Shown: piece after piece, positions 8,804-16,324 of the stretch
How positions within the stretch are numbered: position 1 is the first letter of the stretch
Layout: the number at the start of each line of letters is the position of its first letter
From: Natrarchaeobaculum sulfurireducens
GTDB taxonomy: Archaea; Halobacteriota; Halobacteria; Halobacteriales; Natrialbaceae
Length of the DNA: 64,000 nucleotides
Direction: 5' to 3'
NCBI RefSeq assembly: GCF_003430825.1
Contig: NZ_CP024047.1
Location: 62,001 to 126,000, forward strand
Translations under genes and position numbers: made by a program
The notes under the pieces: generated by a model
The model's input: the letters and a program-made list of their open reading frames with translations, nothing else
Database searches by the model: none
Told to the model about the DNA's origin: nothing

Positions 8804-8915
8804 TATAGTAGTCGTTGAAACGATTTACTCATCGTTCGCACTCGGGCGGCCAACATCCGCTGTGCTGGCCGCTGAATCGCGAGCGAGAGTGCAATGACTT
8901 TCAATGCCTACTATA
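8804..8915. repeat. MITE-like inverted-repeat element, copy 1 (112 bp)
   Basis: The left end TATAGTAGTCGTTGAAA and the right end, read as its reverse complement TATAGTAGGCATTGAAA, match at 15 of 17 positions. The interior holds nested inverted repeats (GCACTC with GAGTGC, and GGCCAACA with TGCTGGCC), so the whole element can fold. No ORF is inside. A second, shorter element with the same TATAGTAG terminus lies at 48275-48356. This looks like a small non-autonomous element or a structured intergenic repeat; no transposase with matching ends is in the window. Confidence 0.7.
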
Positions 8916-8981
8916 CTGGACCGAGGACTGACCGGCGACGAAAACGGTTTTCCTCGCGCCCTGCCCACGTGAGGTACAACG

Positions 8982-9881
8982 ATGGAGATCGTCGTCTTCG
9001 GTGCCGGAAGCCTCGGGAGCCTCGTCGGCGGCGTCCTCGCGCGCGAACACGACGTGACGCTCGTTGCGCGTTCGGCCCACGCCGAGGCAGTCCGGGATGA
9101 TGGTCTCACCGTGACCGGTGTGACTGATTTCTGTGTCTCGCCCAGCGCGACGACCGACGGTCAGGGACTCGCTGCGGATCTCGCGATCGTCGCGGTGAAA
9201 GCCGCTGACAGCAAGGCTGCGGCAGAGACGCTCGCAACGGGGTCGTTCGACGCCGTGCTCTCACTCCAGAACGGCATGGGTAACGAGGAGACGCTTGCCA
9301 GCCATCTCGAGTCGCCAGTTCTCGCTGGGACGGCAACCTACGGAGCGGTGCTTCGGAACCCCGGCGTCGTCGAGTGTACGGGCCTGGGCGAGGTCGTCCT
9401 CGGATCGCGAACTGGCGGCCGATCTTCGCTCGCCGACCGGGTGGGCGACGCGTTCGACACGGCCGGCCTCGAGACGACCGTCGCCGCCGACATGCCCCGA
9501 CGACTGTGGAAGAAACTCGCCGTCAACGCGGCGATCAACCCGGTGACGGCGCTGGCAAACGTCGACAACGGGGCTGTACTCGAGCCGCCGACGACCGACC
9601 TTGCCCGGTCAGCCGCACGCGAGACCGCAGGCGTCGCTCGAGCCTGCGGTGTCGAACTCTCCGACCAGGAGGCGATCTCGGCGATGGAACGCGTCGCGAC
9701 TGCTACCGCCGCGAACACCTCCTCGATGCGCCAGGATGTCCTTGCCGACCGTCGAACCGAAATCGACGCGATCAACGGCTACGTCGTCGACCGAGCAGCG
9801 GATCACGACTGTGCGGCCCCGACGAACCGGGCGCTTACCGCACTGATCCGATCGTGGGAACGCGGTATCGGTCACCGGTAG
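8982..9881 (+). CDS. panE: 2-dehydropantoate 2-reductase (ketopantoate reductase)
   Basis: The 299-residue protein is of normal family length. It opens with the NADP(H)-binding Rossmann motif FGAGSLGSLVGG and then carries the ketopantoate reductase signatures: AVKAADSKAAAETL after the fourth strand, LQNGMGNEE, and the catalytic-lysine helix RRLWKKLAVNAAINPVTALAN. The reaction reduces 2-dehydropantoate to pantoate, feeding the archaeal CoA pathway (pantoate kinase route). It stands alone, between a MITE-like repeat upstream and a 500-base intergenic region downstream. The ATG at 8982 gives an N-terminus that starts directly with the Rossmann strand, so it is preferred. Confidence 0.92.
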   Translation: MEIVVFGAGSLGSLVGGVLAREHDVTLVARSAHAEAVRDDGLTVTGVTDFCVSPSATTDGQGLAADLAIVAVKAADSKAAAETLATGSFDAVLSLQNGMGNEETLASHLESPVLAGTATYGAVLRNPGVVECTGLGEVVLGSRTGGRSSLADRVGDAFDTAGLETTVAADMPRRLWKKLAVNAAINPVTALANVDNGAVLEPPTTDLARSAARETAGVARACGVELSDQEAISAMERVATATAANTSSMRQDVLADRRTEIDAINGYVVDRAADHDCAAPTNRALTALIRSWERGIGHR

Positions 9882-10379
9882 TCGCCACCTGTCTCTGGCT
9901 CTCAATCGTCTCTTTGCGATAACCGTCTACTCACGGCTCACCTCTCCCTCGAGTTTCACACACACTGGACTCGCCCCGTTTCGATGGTGGAATCAGGGCT
10001 CTTCGGCCGCTGTCTGCTAGTTTCTTGAAGTGCGTTATCCACTCGCTTCGAATGCTGGTTTCGATTCTTCGTGACCGGCGTCGGCCTCTCTCGACGAGTT
10101 TTACACTCGTTCTGCCAGTGATAAACCAAATAACGATATATAGAATCGTCGACGATCGGGAAATGCGCCGTTGCTCGTTGGTCGAAACGAGGCGTCCAGG
10201 CTTCCCTCGAGCGAGGGCCTCAGGTCACAACCGACGGTTTGGTGAGAAGGAAACGTTCCGTCTTCTCTGAACGGGTGTTATCGCTCGAGCGGACTCGAGA
10301 GTGGCCGGTATGGGGTGCAGTAGCTCCGATCGAAACCGGCGAACGAAAACGGGACTCGTGAGTCGAACGACGAGACGAT
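9882..10379. other. Long intergenic region with a candidate leaderless micro-ORF promoter
   Basis: No standard gene is visible in these 498 bases. A well-formed TATA-like box, GATATATAG, lies at about 10134-10142 after the A-rich AAACCAAATAA. An ATG at 10163 lies about 25 bases downstream and opens a 35-codon frame ending TGA at 10270. The peptide is basic (MRRCSLVETRRPG at its start), unlike haloarchaeal proteins, so the transcript may be a non-coding RNA instead. Evidence is limited to the promoter-like sequence. Confidence 0.3.
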
Positions 10380-10736
10380 CTAGAACGGGGCTTCGGGACC
10401 TTCGTCTTCTTCGCCGTCGTCTACGGTTTCACCGGGGAACGACGGGCTCATGCCGCCGCCTCCTCCGCCACCGCCACCCATACCGGTGTGGGCGTTGACC
10501 TTTTCGATCTCGGGGATCTCTTTGACCATCCGGCTTTTGATCGCCTGGATCGTCATCGGGGAGATACCACAGCCACTGCAGGCGCCGCCGAGTGCGATCG
10601 TGACCTCGCCGTTCTCGCGGTCGATGTCCTGGATCGCTGCGCTGCCGCCGTGCATCTGGATCTGTGGGAAGTTTCGGCGGAGGAAGTTCGTCACTCGCTC
10701 CTCTAAGTCGTCCCCGTCCTGAGTTTCGGTGCTCAT
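10380..10736 (-). CDS. NifU-like C-terminal domain protein (Fe-S scaffold/carrier)
   Basis: This 118-residue protein contains the Nfu/NifU C-terminal domain at about residues 8-80: an N-terminal helix (ERVTNFLRRNFPQIQMHGG), the central strand EVTIALGGACSGC and the cluster-binding CSGC pair followed by ISPMTIQAIK. Nfu proteins hold a labile [4Fe-4S] cluster between subunits and pass it to apo-proteins. The tail is a run of nine glycines and an acidic end. The ATG at 10736 is chosen because upstream in-frame codons encode a basic extension not seen in the family. SufS is encoded elsewhere in the window (42.2 kb). Confidence 0.88.
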   Translation of the reverse strand: MSTETQDGDDLEERVTNFLRRNFPQIQMHGGSAAIQDIDRENGEVTIALGGACSGCGISPMTIQAIKSRMVKEIPEIEKVNAHTGMGGGGGGGGGMSPSFPGETVDDGEEDEGPEAPF

Positions 10737-10844
10737 GGACGTTTGTTGGGGTTCCGAGCCCCTAAACCTTCCGTCACTCACGGTCGGTCCTCATGCGGGG
10801 CTCCGTCTGGGTCATCGCCGGTGTCGGCTTCACGCTGTCGTCGA

Positions 10845-11162
10845 TTACTGGACGTTGAATACGCGTTGGAGCTCTGCCTCGATCTCGTCGACGTGTTTCT
10901 CGAGCACCGTATCGAACCGCTCTTCGTCGACGAGGACGCCGGTGAGCCTGTCGTAGGGGTTGTCGGGTAGTTCGATGCGGAACTGCCCGTCTCCCTCGTA
11001 GAACGGTTCGCTCTCGTTCAACACCTGCTGGTCGATCGCGTGGACGAGCTCGGAGTCGTATTGATCGTTCATGCGGTTGAACGCGTTCTTGTACGCTTGC
11101 TGGAGTTCGGGGAAGTAGTGGACGTACTTGTCCTCGAACTTTTCGGGGTCGAAGTCGGCCAT
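10845..11162 (-). CDS. Haloarchaeal conserved protein (DUF5783-type)
   Basis: The 105-residue acidic, mostly helical protein starts MADFDPEKFEDKYVHYFPEL, a pattern I recall as the haloarchaea-restricted DUF5783 family. It has no cysteine, no membrane segment and no known catalytic motif; it ends VDEIEAELQRVFNVQ. The start at 11162 removes a basic upstream extension. It lies 108 bases upstream of the nfu-like gene on the same strand, close enough for weak co-transcription but with room for a separate promoter. Function unknown. Confidence 0.75.
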   Translation of the reverse strand: MADFDPEKFEDKYVHYFPELQQAYKNAFNRMNDQYDSELVHAIDQQVLNESEPFYEGDGQFRIELPDNPYDRLTGVLVDEERFDTVLEKHVDEIEAELQRVFNVQ

Positions 11163-11416
11163 ACGCGATCGAACGGCCAGCGGAGACAAAAGTCGGACGA
11201 TCGGTCTGCGTTCGATCTGTTTGGGGTGAGTCCGGTGTTGCTTCCGCACACGCAAGCGACTGCAGAACGCACGTTCGGGCGAGTTTGGGGTGCCTACACG
11301 CACACGAACGACGGTATGCAACCATTACACGTGGATGGTCTCGGGACCGAGATCTCGCGCACTCGTAGTAGCGGAGCGTGCGCATGCAAGCGGAACGTCC
11401 ACTCGTTCGACGGTCA

Positions 11417-11812
11417 ATGACGACGTACATGTCTCCCGAACAGCCACCGATCCCGCGGGAAGCGCTCCCGCCGGGATGGGGGCTTACAGCACATTGTGAC
11501 GGCCGGTTCGGCTACCGTTATCGGGCGCCGCCGATCGACCTCGTCGCGGATCGAACCGCGGCGAACCAGTGCCATCCGACGCTCGGGCTGAACTGTTGCT
11601 GGGAACTGCGCTGTCGGTACCGCCTCGGCGACCGGTCGATCGCCGACGTGATCGGTTGTGTGTCGACGCGACGGGCTGCCGCAGACGGGCTCCTCGAGTG
11701 CATGCAGCACATCCACGACGCTGGAACTCTATCGGGCCCGGCCGAGGTGTTGGCCGTTCTCGAGGACGTCTCGTTCTCGGATTTCGTCCCGGACTGCCGG
11801 ACGTCCCCATAG
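11417..11812 (+). CDS. Conserved haloarchaeal hypothetical protein
   Basis: This 131-residue protein has an N-terminal segment PREALPPGWGLTAHCDGRFG that recurs in small haloarchaeal proteins of unknown function, then a Cys-containing middle (HPTLGLNCCWELRCRYRLGD) and a C-terminal helical part. The cysteines (C-C-x4-C) could bind a metal but the spacing matches no family I know. It has no membrane helix. The ATG at 11417 is favoured over 11378 because the upstream codons encode a basic segment. It stands alone, facing the PHP gene downstream. Confidence 0.6.
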   Translation: MTTYMSPEQPPIPREALPPGWGLTAHCDGRFGYRYRAPPIDLVADRTAANQCHPTLGLNCCWELRCRYRLGDRSIADVIGCVSTRRAAADGLLECMQHIHDAGTLSGPAEVLAVLEDVSFSDFVPDCRTSP

Positions 11813-12115
11813 AGACCTGCCGCCGCTCGCACTCATTTTATATCGTGCAATGTGATTTACGACCGCCCCGTAACTCGAGTCCGAACCGTCGCGTGCTGGC
11901 GGCCAGAGTTTCGTGGACGGCGAATCACACTCTCTTTTCCGAGCGTGAGCGCTGAGCCGACAGTTCTCCGGCCCCAGACTCCTGACTCCTGACGAGGCCA
12001 GCGACGCTGACAGTCCGACGTCGACACCTGACCGATCGGGCCGAAGGTGAGGCTGGGTGGTAACAGAGAGCTTATGCCGTCGTCGAAAGAAACGAAGGGA
12101 GGCACTCGAGGTTCT
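11813..12115. other. Intergenic region with no recognisable gene
   Basis: A TATA-like run (CATTTTATATCG) occurs near 11834-11845 but no convincing ORF follows within leaderless distance. The downstream half holds the leader of the PHP gene. I see no RNA gene or repeat here. Confidence 0.3.
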
Positions 12116-12868
12116 ATGACCGCCCAGATTCCCTTTCGCATCGACTTTCACGTCCACTCTGATGACTCCTACGATGGCCACGAACCGATCGAGCTCATCC
12201 TAGAGCACGCCGCAGATATCGAACTCGATGGGGTCGTCATCACCGACCACGACGAGATCCGTGAGTCACTCCGTGCGGCCGAACTCGCACCCGAGTACGG
12301 CCTCGTCGGTATTCCAGGCGTCGAGGTGTCGACGCGCCACGGTCACTTGCTCGCGGTCGGCGTCGAGGAACGCCCCGAACCCGGCCAGCCGTTTACAGAA
12401 ACCGTCGAGACAGTCCGCGAACTCGGCGGAATCGCGGTCGTCCCACATCCGTTCCAACGCAGCCGCCACGGCGTCCGCAAACGCTACATCAAAGACGCCG
12501 ACGCGATCGAGACGTACAACTCCATGCTCTTTACCGGCTACCGAAATCGCCGGGCTCGGACGTTCGCTCGCCGACGCGGTTACCCGGAGATCGGCGCGAG
12601 CGACGCGCACTACCTTCCGAACGTCGGGAAGGCCTACACCGAGATCCTGGTGACACCGGACGCCGAGAACCCGACCAAAACCGACATCGACGGCGACGAC
12701 CTCATCGATGCCATCCTCGAGGGACGAACCCAGATCCGAGGCAAGCGGACCCCGGTCCACAAGAGTACGGTCCAGTACGCCAAAGGGGCCGTTCGCAAGT
12801 CGACGTATCTGCTGACCTCGCGTGCGCCTCTGGTTCCGACGGTGCCGTCGTCGATGGACCGACAGTAA
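12116..12868 (+). CDS. PHP-domain metal-dependent phosphoesterase
   Basis: The 250-residue protein has a compact PHP domain. Metal-binding motifs appear in order: DFHVHSDDSYDG (motif I), TDHDE (motif II), a central PHPFQRSRHG (motif III) and GASDAHYLPNVGKA (motif IV). PHP proteins use a trinuclear metal centre to hydrolyse phosphoesters; stand-alone archaeal forms are often annotated PHP C-terminal or histidinol-phosphatase-like, but the substrate is not predictable. The C-terminal 50 residues are basic and may contact nucleic acid. Two upstream in-frame ATGs exist; the one at 12116 puts motif I close to the N-terminus. It converges on the DHH gene, with a repeat in between. Confidence 0.85.
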   Translation: MTAQIPFRIDFHVHSDDSYDGHEPIELILEHAADIELDGVVITDHDEIRESLRAAELAPEYGLVGIPGVEVSTRHGHLLAVGVEERPEPGQPFTETVETVRELGGIAVVPHPFQRSRHGVRKRYIKDADAIETYNSMLFTGYRNRRARTFARRRGYPEIGASDAHYLPNVGKAYTEILVTPDAENPTKTDIDGDDLIDAILEGRTQIRGKRTPVHKSTVQYAKGAVRKSTYLLTSRAPLVPTVPSSMDRQ

Positions 12869-12881
12869 GCCGTTCGACGTC

Positions 12882-12960
12882 TCATACTGCCGGACAGTGT
12901 GAGAACTCGCCGTGTCCGTCCGACGAATCCTCTTCACTGACTCCTGTCTGACAGTCTCAG
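12882..12960. repeat. Stop-codon-overlapping inverted-repeat element, copy A
   Basis: About 79 bases are bounded by TCATACTGCCGGACAG and, on the other side, CTGTCTGACAGTCTCAG. The interior GTCCGTCCGACGAATCC matches copy B at 61922 almost exactly. It fills the gap between two convergent genes, and its right terminus supplies the TGA stop (12957-12959) of the minus-strand DHH gene. It could serve as a bidirectional terminator or be a small mobile element. Confidence 0.75.
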
Positions 12961-14474
12961 GAGAGCTGTTCACCGACGATCTCGTCGGCACGGACGACGA
13001 ACTCGTCTTCGGCACCGCTCGGAACGGTCGCGCCAGCAGCGACGTCGTGACCGCCGCCGTCGCCGCCGACGGCCCGAGAGGCCTCGCCCATCACGACCGA
13101 GAGGTCGAGTCCTCGTCGAACGAGGCTGTGGGTGCCACGTGCTGATACTTTCACCTCGGCGTCGCCGCCGGACCCGCTCGCCTCCTCGGCAGACTTTTCG
13201 GCGAAGGCGAAGATCGGCTTCGAGCGGCTGACACCGGCGTTGCCCATCGCCATCCCCGCGACGATGCCGACGATCGTCTCGCGGATACGATCGCCCGCGT
13301 GAAACCACTGAATGTGGTCCTCGTGGGTGACGCCTTCCTGGGTGACGAGGTCGATTCCCTGTGAGAGGTTCCGCCGATGGTTCCGCAAGAGCGAGCGGGC
13401 TCGTTCGAGCGCCTCCCCTCGGTCACCGAGACAGACTGCAAGGCCGACGTCGGCCCGTTCGTAGCGCGCAGTCGCGTTGAGCAACGTCGAAAATTCGCTG
13501 GCGTCGCGGAGTTCGGTGCCGACGGGTTCCGTGCGCAGGACGTAGCTCGTCCCGACCAGCTGGTCGATTTTTCCCGCGGGAACGCCACGTGAGACGGCTC
13601 GCTTGACGAGCGCGCTGGCGACGACCTGTTTCTCTTCGTTGGTCAGTCCGGCCCAGCGGCGCCACTCGCCGTCACGCTTGAGTTCGAGGTCGAGGTCCTC
13701 GAGAAAGCGGAGAGCACCGGCTTCGTCGTTCGAGATGCCGGGGATGCCGACGTCGGTCGCGTACTCGAGCAGTTTCGGCAGGGGGCGGGTCTGTTTCCCG
13801 TAGATGGCGAGATCGGTGCCGGTCTCGAGGACGCCGGCGTCGACGCCCTCGGCGACGATCTCTGCGTTCGCGCCGTGGAGTTCCCCACCGGAGGCCTGCA
13901 TGTCCCCGACGGCGCCGACGATGGCCAGTGCGGCGAGGTCGCGGTTGTCCGCGTGAGCCTCGGTTCCGGTCGCTGCCGTCGCGGTGCCGCCGTCGGTCGC
14001 AACTGGTGGGTCATCTGCATCCGCCTGCCCCGAGACATCGGCCAGCGCCCGCGCGAGGACGTAGCTCGCACCGGCACCGGAGAGTTCCGACGCCCCGTTG
14101 ATGCCGAACAGCAGCGGATTCAGGTGGTACTCCGTGTCGCGCTCGGCGGGCTGGTGGTGGTCTGCGATTACGGGCGTGAACGCGCCTGCGTCCTCGCACT
14201 CGCCGATGATGTCGAGCTGGCCGCTCCCGAAGTCGGTAAAGAGGACGGTCTCGTACTCCGTCGCGGCGATCGACTCGATGGCGGCTTCGTCGAGTTGTTT
14301 CTCGAAGACCGTCTCGAAGGGCAGTCCCGCGCGCTCGAGCGCGCTGGCGGCGATCGCGGCGCTGGTCAGTCCGTCGGCGTCGATGTGTGAGGCGAGCAAC
14401 ACGCGGTCGGCCTCGAGCAGACGGTTGGCACAGGCAACGGCGCGATCGGCGAGTTCGGGGACCGGCCCGGTCAT
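12957..14474 (-). CDS. DHH-family phosphoesterase, archaeal RecJ-like
   Basis: This 505-residue protein carries the DHH signature set: ASHIDADGLTSAAI near the N-terminus, then ADHHQP as the DHH motif, and a C-terminal DHHA1 part with GDRIRETIVGIVAGMAMG. These Mn-dependent enzymes are archaeal RecJ/GAN relatives acting on single-strand nucleic acid or nanoRNA. An insertion rich in Ala/Asp (about residues 190-220) is typical haloarchaeal. The start MTGPVPELADRAV is chosen; the open frame extends 69 codons further upstream but through a low-complexity Ser/Arg repeat that is not protein-like here. Its stop codon lies inside an inverted-repeat element. Which RecJ paralogue it is cannot be decided. 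Confidence 0.85.
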   Translation of the reverse strand: MTGPVPELADRAVACANRLLEADRVLLASHIDADGLTSAAIAASALERAGLPFETVFEKQLDEAAIESIAATEYETVLFTDFGSGQLDIIGECEDAGAFTPVIADHHQPAERDTEYHLNPLLFGINGASELSGAGASYVLARALADVSGQADADDPPVATDGGTATAATGTEAHADNRDLAALAIVGAVGDMQASGGELHGANAEIVAEGVDAGVLETGTDLAIYGKQTRPLPKLLEYATDVGIPGISNDEAGALRFLEDLDLELKRDGEWRRWAGLTNEEKQVVASALVKRAVSRGVPAGKIDQLVGTSYVLRTEPVGTELRDASEFSTLLNATARYERADVGLAVCLGDRGEALERARSLLRNHRRNLSQGIDLVTQEGVTHEDHIQWFHAGDRIRETIVGIVAGMAMGNAGVSRSKPIFAFAEKSAEEASGSGGDAEVKVSARGTHSLVRRGLDLSVVMGEASRAVGGDGGGHDVAAGATVPSGAEDEFVVRADEIVGEQLS

Positions 14475-14779
14475 AGCCTGGAGTGGGGCGTCATTTCCGA
14501 TAAAGGTGCGGACATCTGCGTGGGTGGTCGCCTCCGAAGTCGTCTCTCGGACCGACACGACCTCGAAAGCCCCTGGCGACCTCGACTCGCGCGAAACGCC
14601 CTGCGCGCCTCGCTCGCTCCGCTCGCTTCGGTGCTTGGGGTTCCGGGCGTCGTCGACGCCGCCAGCCCCTTTCAGTCCCACCCGGCGGTGGTTGGTCAGG
14701 CGGTCGTAGGCGGTGATTAGTCGGGCGGTTGTAGAGGGTGGGTAGACGGGTGCCCAGAGGACGTAGAGAAATGGGGTGG
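14475..14779. other. Intergenic region with Ser/Arg-coding low-complexity DNA
   Basis: No gene is visible in these 305 bases. A GC-rich stretch around 14590-14650 contains repeated CGCTCGCTCCGCTCGC units and, translated on the minus strand, gives a pseudo-peptide of repeating Ser/Glu/Arg. A similar short unit occurs inside hemC near 16965. It is probably a drifting low-complexity repeat that lengthens frames artificially. Confidence 0.4.
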
Positions 14780-15514
14780 CTACGAGCGGACGGCCTCGAG
14801 TGTCTCGCGTGCGAGGGCGTCGAACGTGGCTTCGTCGGGGACGACGTCGACGGGAACGCCACAGTGTTCGGCCCGGCGTCGGGTGGGTCCGCCGATGACG
14901 CCGACGACGACGTCCTCGAGTCCGGTGAGGGTCTCCTCGCGGATGCCGCGGGCGTCGGCGGCCTCGAGGAAGTGTTCGACGGTCAGCGGTGAGGTGAAAC
15001 AGGCGGCGTCGAGGTCGCCGTCGGCGGCACGCTCGGCCGCGTGGCCGCTGCCGTCGGGTCTGGCGAGCCGGTAGAGGGTCGTCTCGTGGACGTACGCGCC
15101 GGCGGCCTCGAGACCGTCGGGCAACACGGGGCTGCCGTGGTCGCTGCGGGCGATCTCGACGCGTGCGCCGTCGACCTCTCCGTCCAGGGCCTCGACCATC
15201 CCGCTCGAGGTGTACTCCTCGGGGACGACGTCGACGTCGTAACCCGCTTCGCGGAGGGCGTCGGCCGTTTTTGGCCCGATCGCACAGACGAGCCCGTTGC
15301 CGTGGTCCCAGGCCGCCTCCGCGGCGAGTTCGACGCCGGTCGTACTCGTGAGGATCGCGTAGTCGGCGTCGCGTCGTGGCGTTTCCCCGGTCGGCTCGAT
15401 CTCGAGCATCGGGTCGGCGACGGGGGTCGCCTCGAGCGACTCGAGGGTGGCGACGGCAGCCTCGATGCGCTCGTCGTCGGGTCGAAAGACGGCGACGGTG
15501 GGCCGGTCAGTCAT
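14780..15514 (-). CDS. hemD: Uroporphyrinogen-III synthase
   Basis: The 244-residue protein shows the two-lobed HemD fold: an N-terminal strand VAVFRPDDERIEAA, the lobe-linking YAILTSTTGVELA, and C-terminal VVVGVIGGPTRRRAEHCGVP ending FDALARETLEAVRS. HemD closes hydroxymethylbilane to uroporphyrinogen III with inversion of ring D. Sequence conservation is always low in this family, so the context is important: it overlaps cobA by 8 bases and lies in the same operon as hemC. It is the last gene of the group on this strand. Confidence 0.9.
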   Translation of the reverse strand: MTDRPTVAVFRPDDERIEAAVATLESLEATPVADPMLEIEPTGETPRRDADYAILTSTTGVELAAEAAWDHGNGLVCAIGPKTADALREAGYDVDVVPEEYTSSGMVEALDGEVDGARVEIARSDHGSPVLPDGLEAAGAYVHETTLYRLARPDGSGHAAERAADGDLDAACFTSPLTVEHFLEAADARGIREETLTGLEDVVVGVIGGPTRRRAEHCGVPVDVVPDEATFDALARETLEAVRS

Positions 15515-16310
15515 TGGATACGCCTTCGCCTGACTGACTGTAGTCGTTGCGGAGAAAGTCGACGACCGATTCGCGCGTTCCGGCGACGCCGCCGATCACG
15601 GTTATCGCGGGGGGCTCGATACCGACCTCGTCACGGACGTCGACGATCGTCTCGAGGGTACCCGTGGCGATCTGCTGGCCGGGCCAGGTCGCCCGTTCGA
15701 CGAGCGCGACGGGCGTCTCGGGGCTCAGGCCGCCGTCGATGAGCGCCTCGGCGTACTGGGGGAGTCGGGTGACGCCCATCAGGACGACGATCGTGCCGCC
15801 GGTTTCGGCCAGCGCCTCCCAGTTGACGGTCGATTCGGGTTTGGTCGGGTCCTCGTGACCGGTGACGAACGAGACGGACGAGGCGTGATCGCGATGGGTG
15901 ACTGGAATGCCAGCGACGCCGGGCGCGGCGACCGCCGAGGTAACGGCGGGAACGACCTCGAATGGGACGCCGTGTTCGGCGAGGTACGCTGCTTCTTCAC
16001 CGCCGCGGCCGAAGACGAACGAGTCGCCGCCTTTGAGTCGGACGACACGTTTCCCCTCGCGGGAGAGTTCGACCAGTCGCTCGTTGATCTCCCACTGCGG
16101 CGTCCGGTTGCCGTGGGCGCGTTTACCGACGTCCTGGCGACGGTCGTCCGGCAACAACTCGATGATCTTCGGACCGGGCAACTTGTCGTGTAAGACGAAA
16201 TCCGCTTCCTCGAGCAACCGTTTGGCCTTGAGCGTCAGCAACTCCGGATCGCCGGGGCCGCTGCCGACGAGGTAGACCGTTCCGGGCTCGGGCGTGGCAT
16301 CTTCTGACAT
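15507..16310 (-). CDS. cobA: Uroporphyrinogen-III C-methyltransferase (SUMT)
   Basis: The 267-residue protein has the classic SUMT motifs: TVYLVGSGPGDPELLTLKA at the N-terminus, ADFVLHDKLPGP, a central VRLKGGDSFVFGRGGEEA and GIPVTHRDHASSVSFVTGH. It transfers two methyl groups from SAM to uroporphyrinogen III giving precorrin-2, the branch point to siroheme, siroheme-derived heme and cobalamin. In Halobacteria heme is made through siroheme (ahb route), so this enzyme is on the main path. It lies between hemC (14 bases upstream) and hemD (8-base overlap). Confidence 0.95.
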   Translation of the reverse strand: MSEDATPEPGTVYLVGSGPGDPELLTLKAKRLLEEADFVLHDKLPGPKIIELLPDDRRQDVGKRAHGNRTPQWEINERLVELSREGKRVVRLKGGDSFVFGRGGEEAAYLAEHGVPFEVVPAVTSAVAAPGVAGIPVTHRDHASSVSFVTGHEDPTKPESTVNWEALAETGGTIVVLMGVTRLPQYAEALIDGGLSPETPVALVERATWPGQQIATGTLETIVDVRDEVGIEPPAITVIGGVAGTRESVVDFLRNDYSQSGEGVSND

Positions 16311-16324
16311 TCCCGTACCCGACT

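Noticed and set aside
12957-14681. Longer 574-codon form of the DHH protein
   Set aside because: The extra 69 N-terminal codons translate a low-complexity Ser/Arg repeat, while the family start MTGPVPELAD is at 14474.
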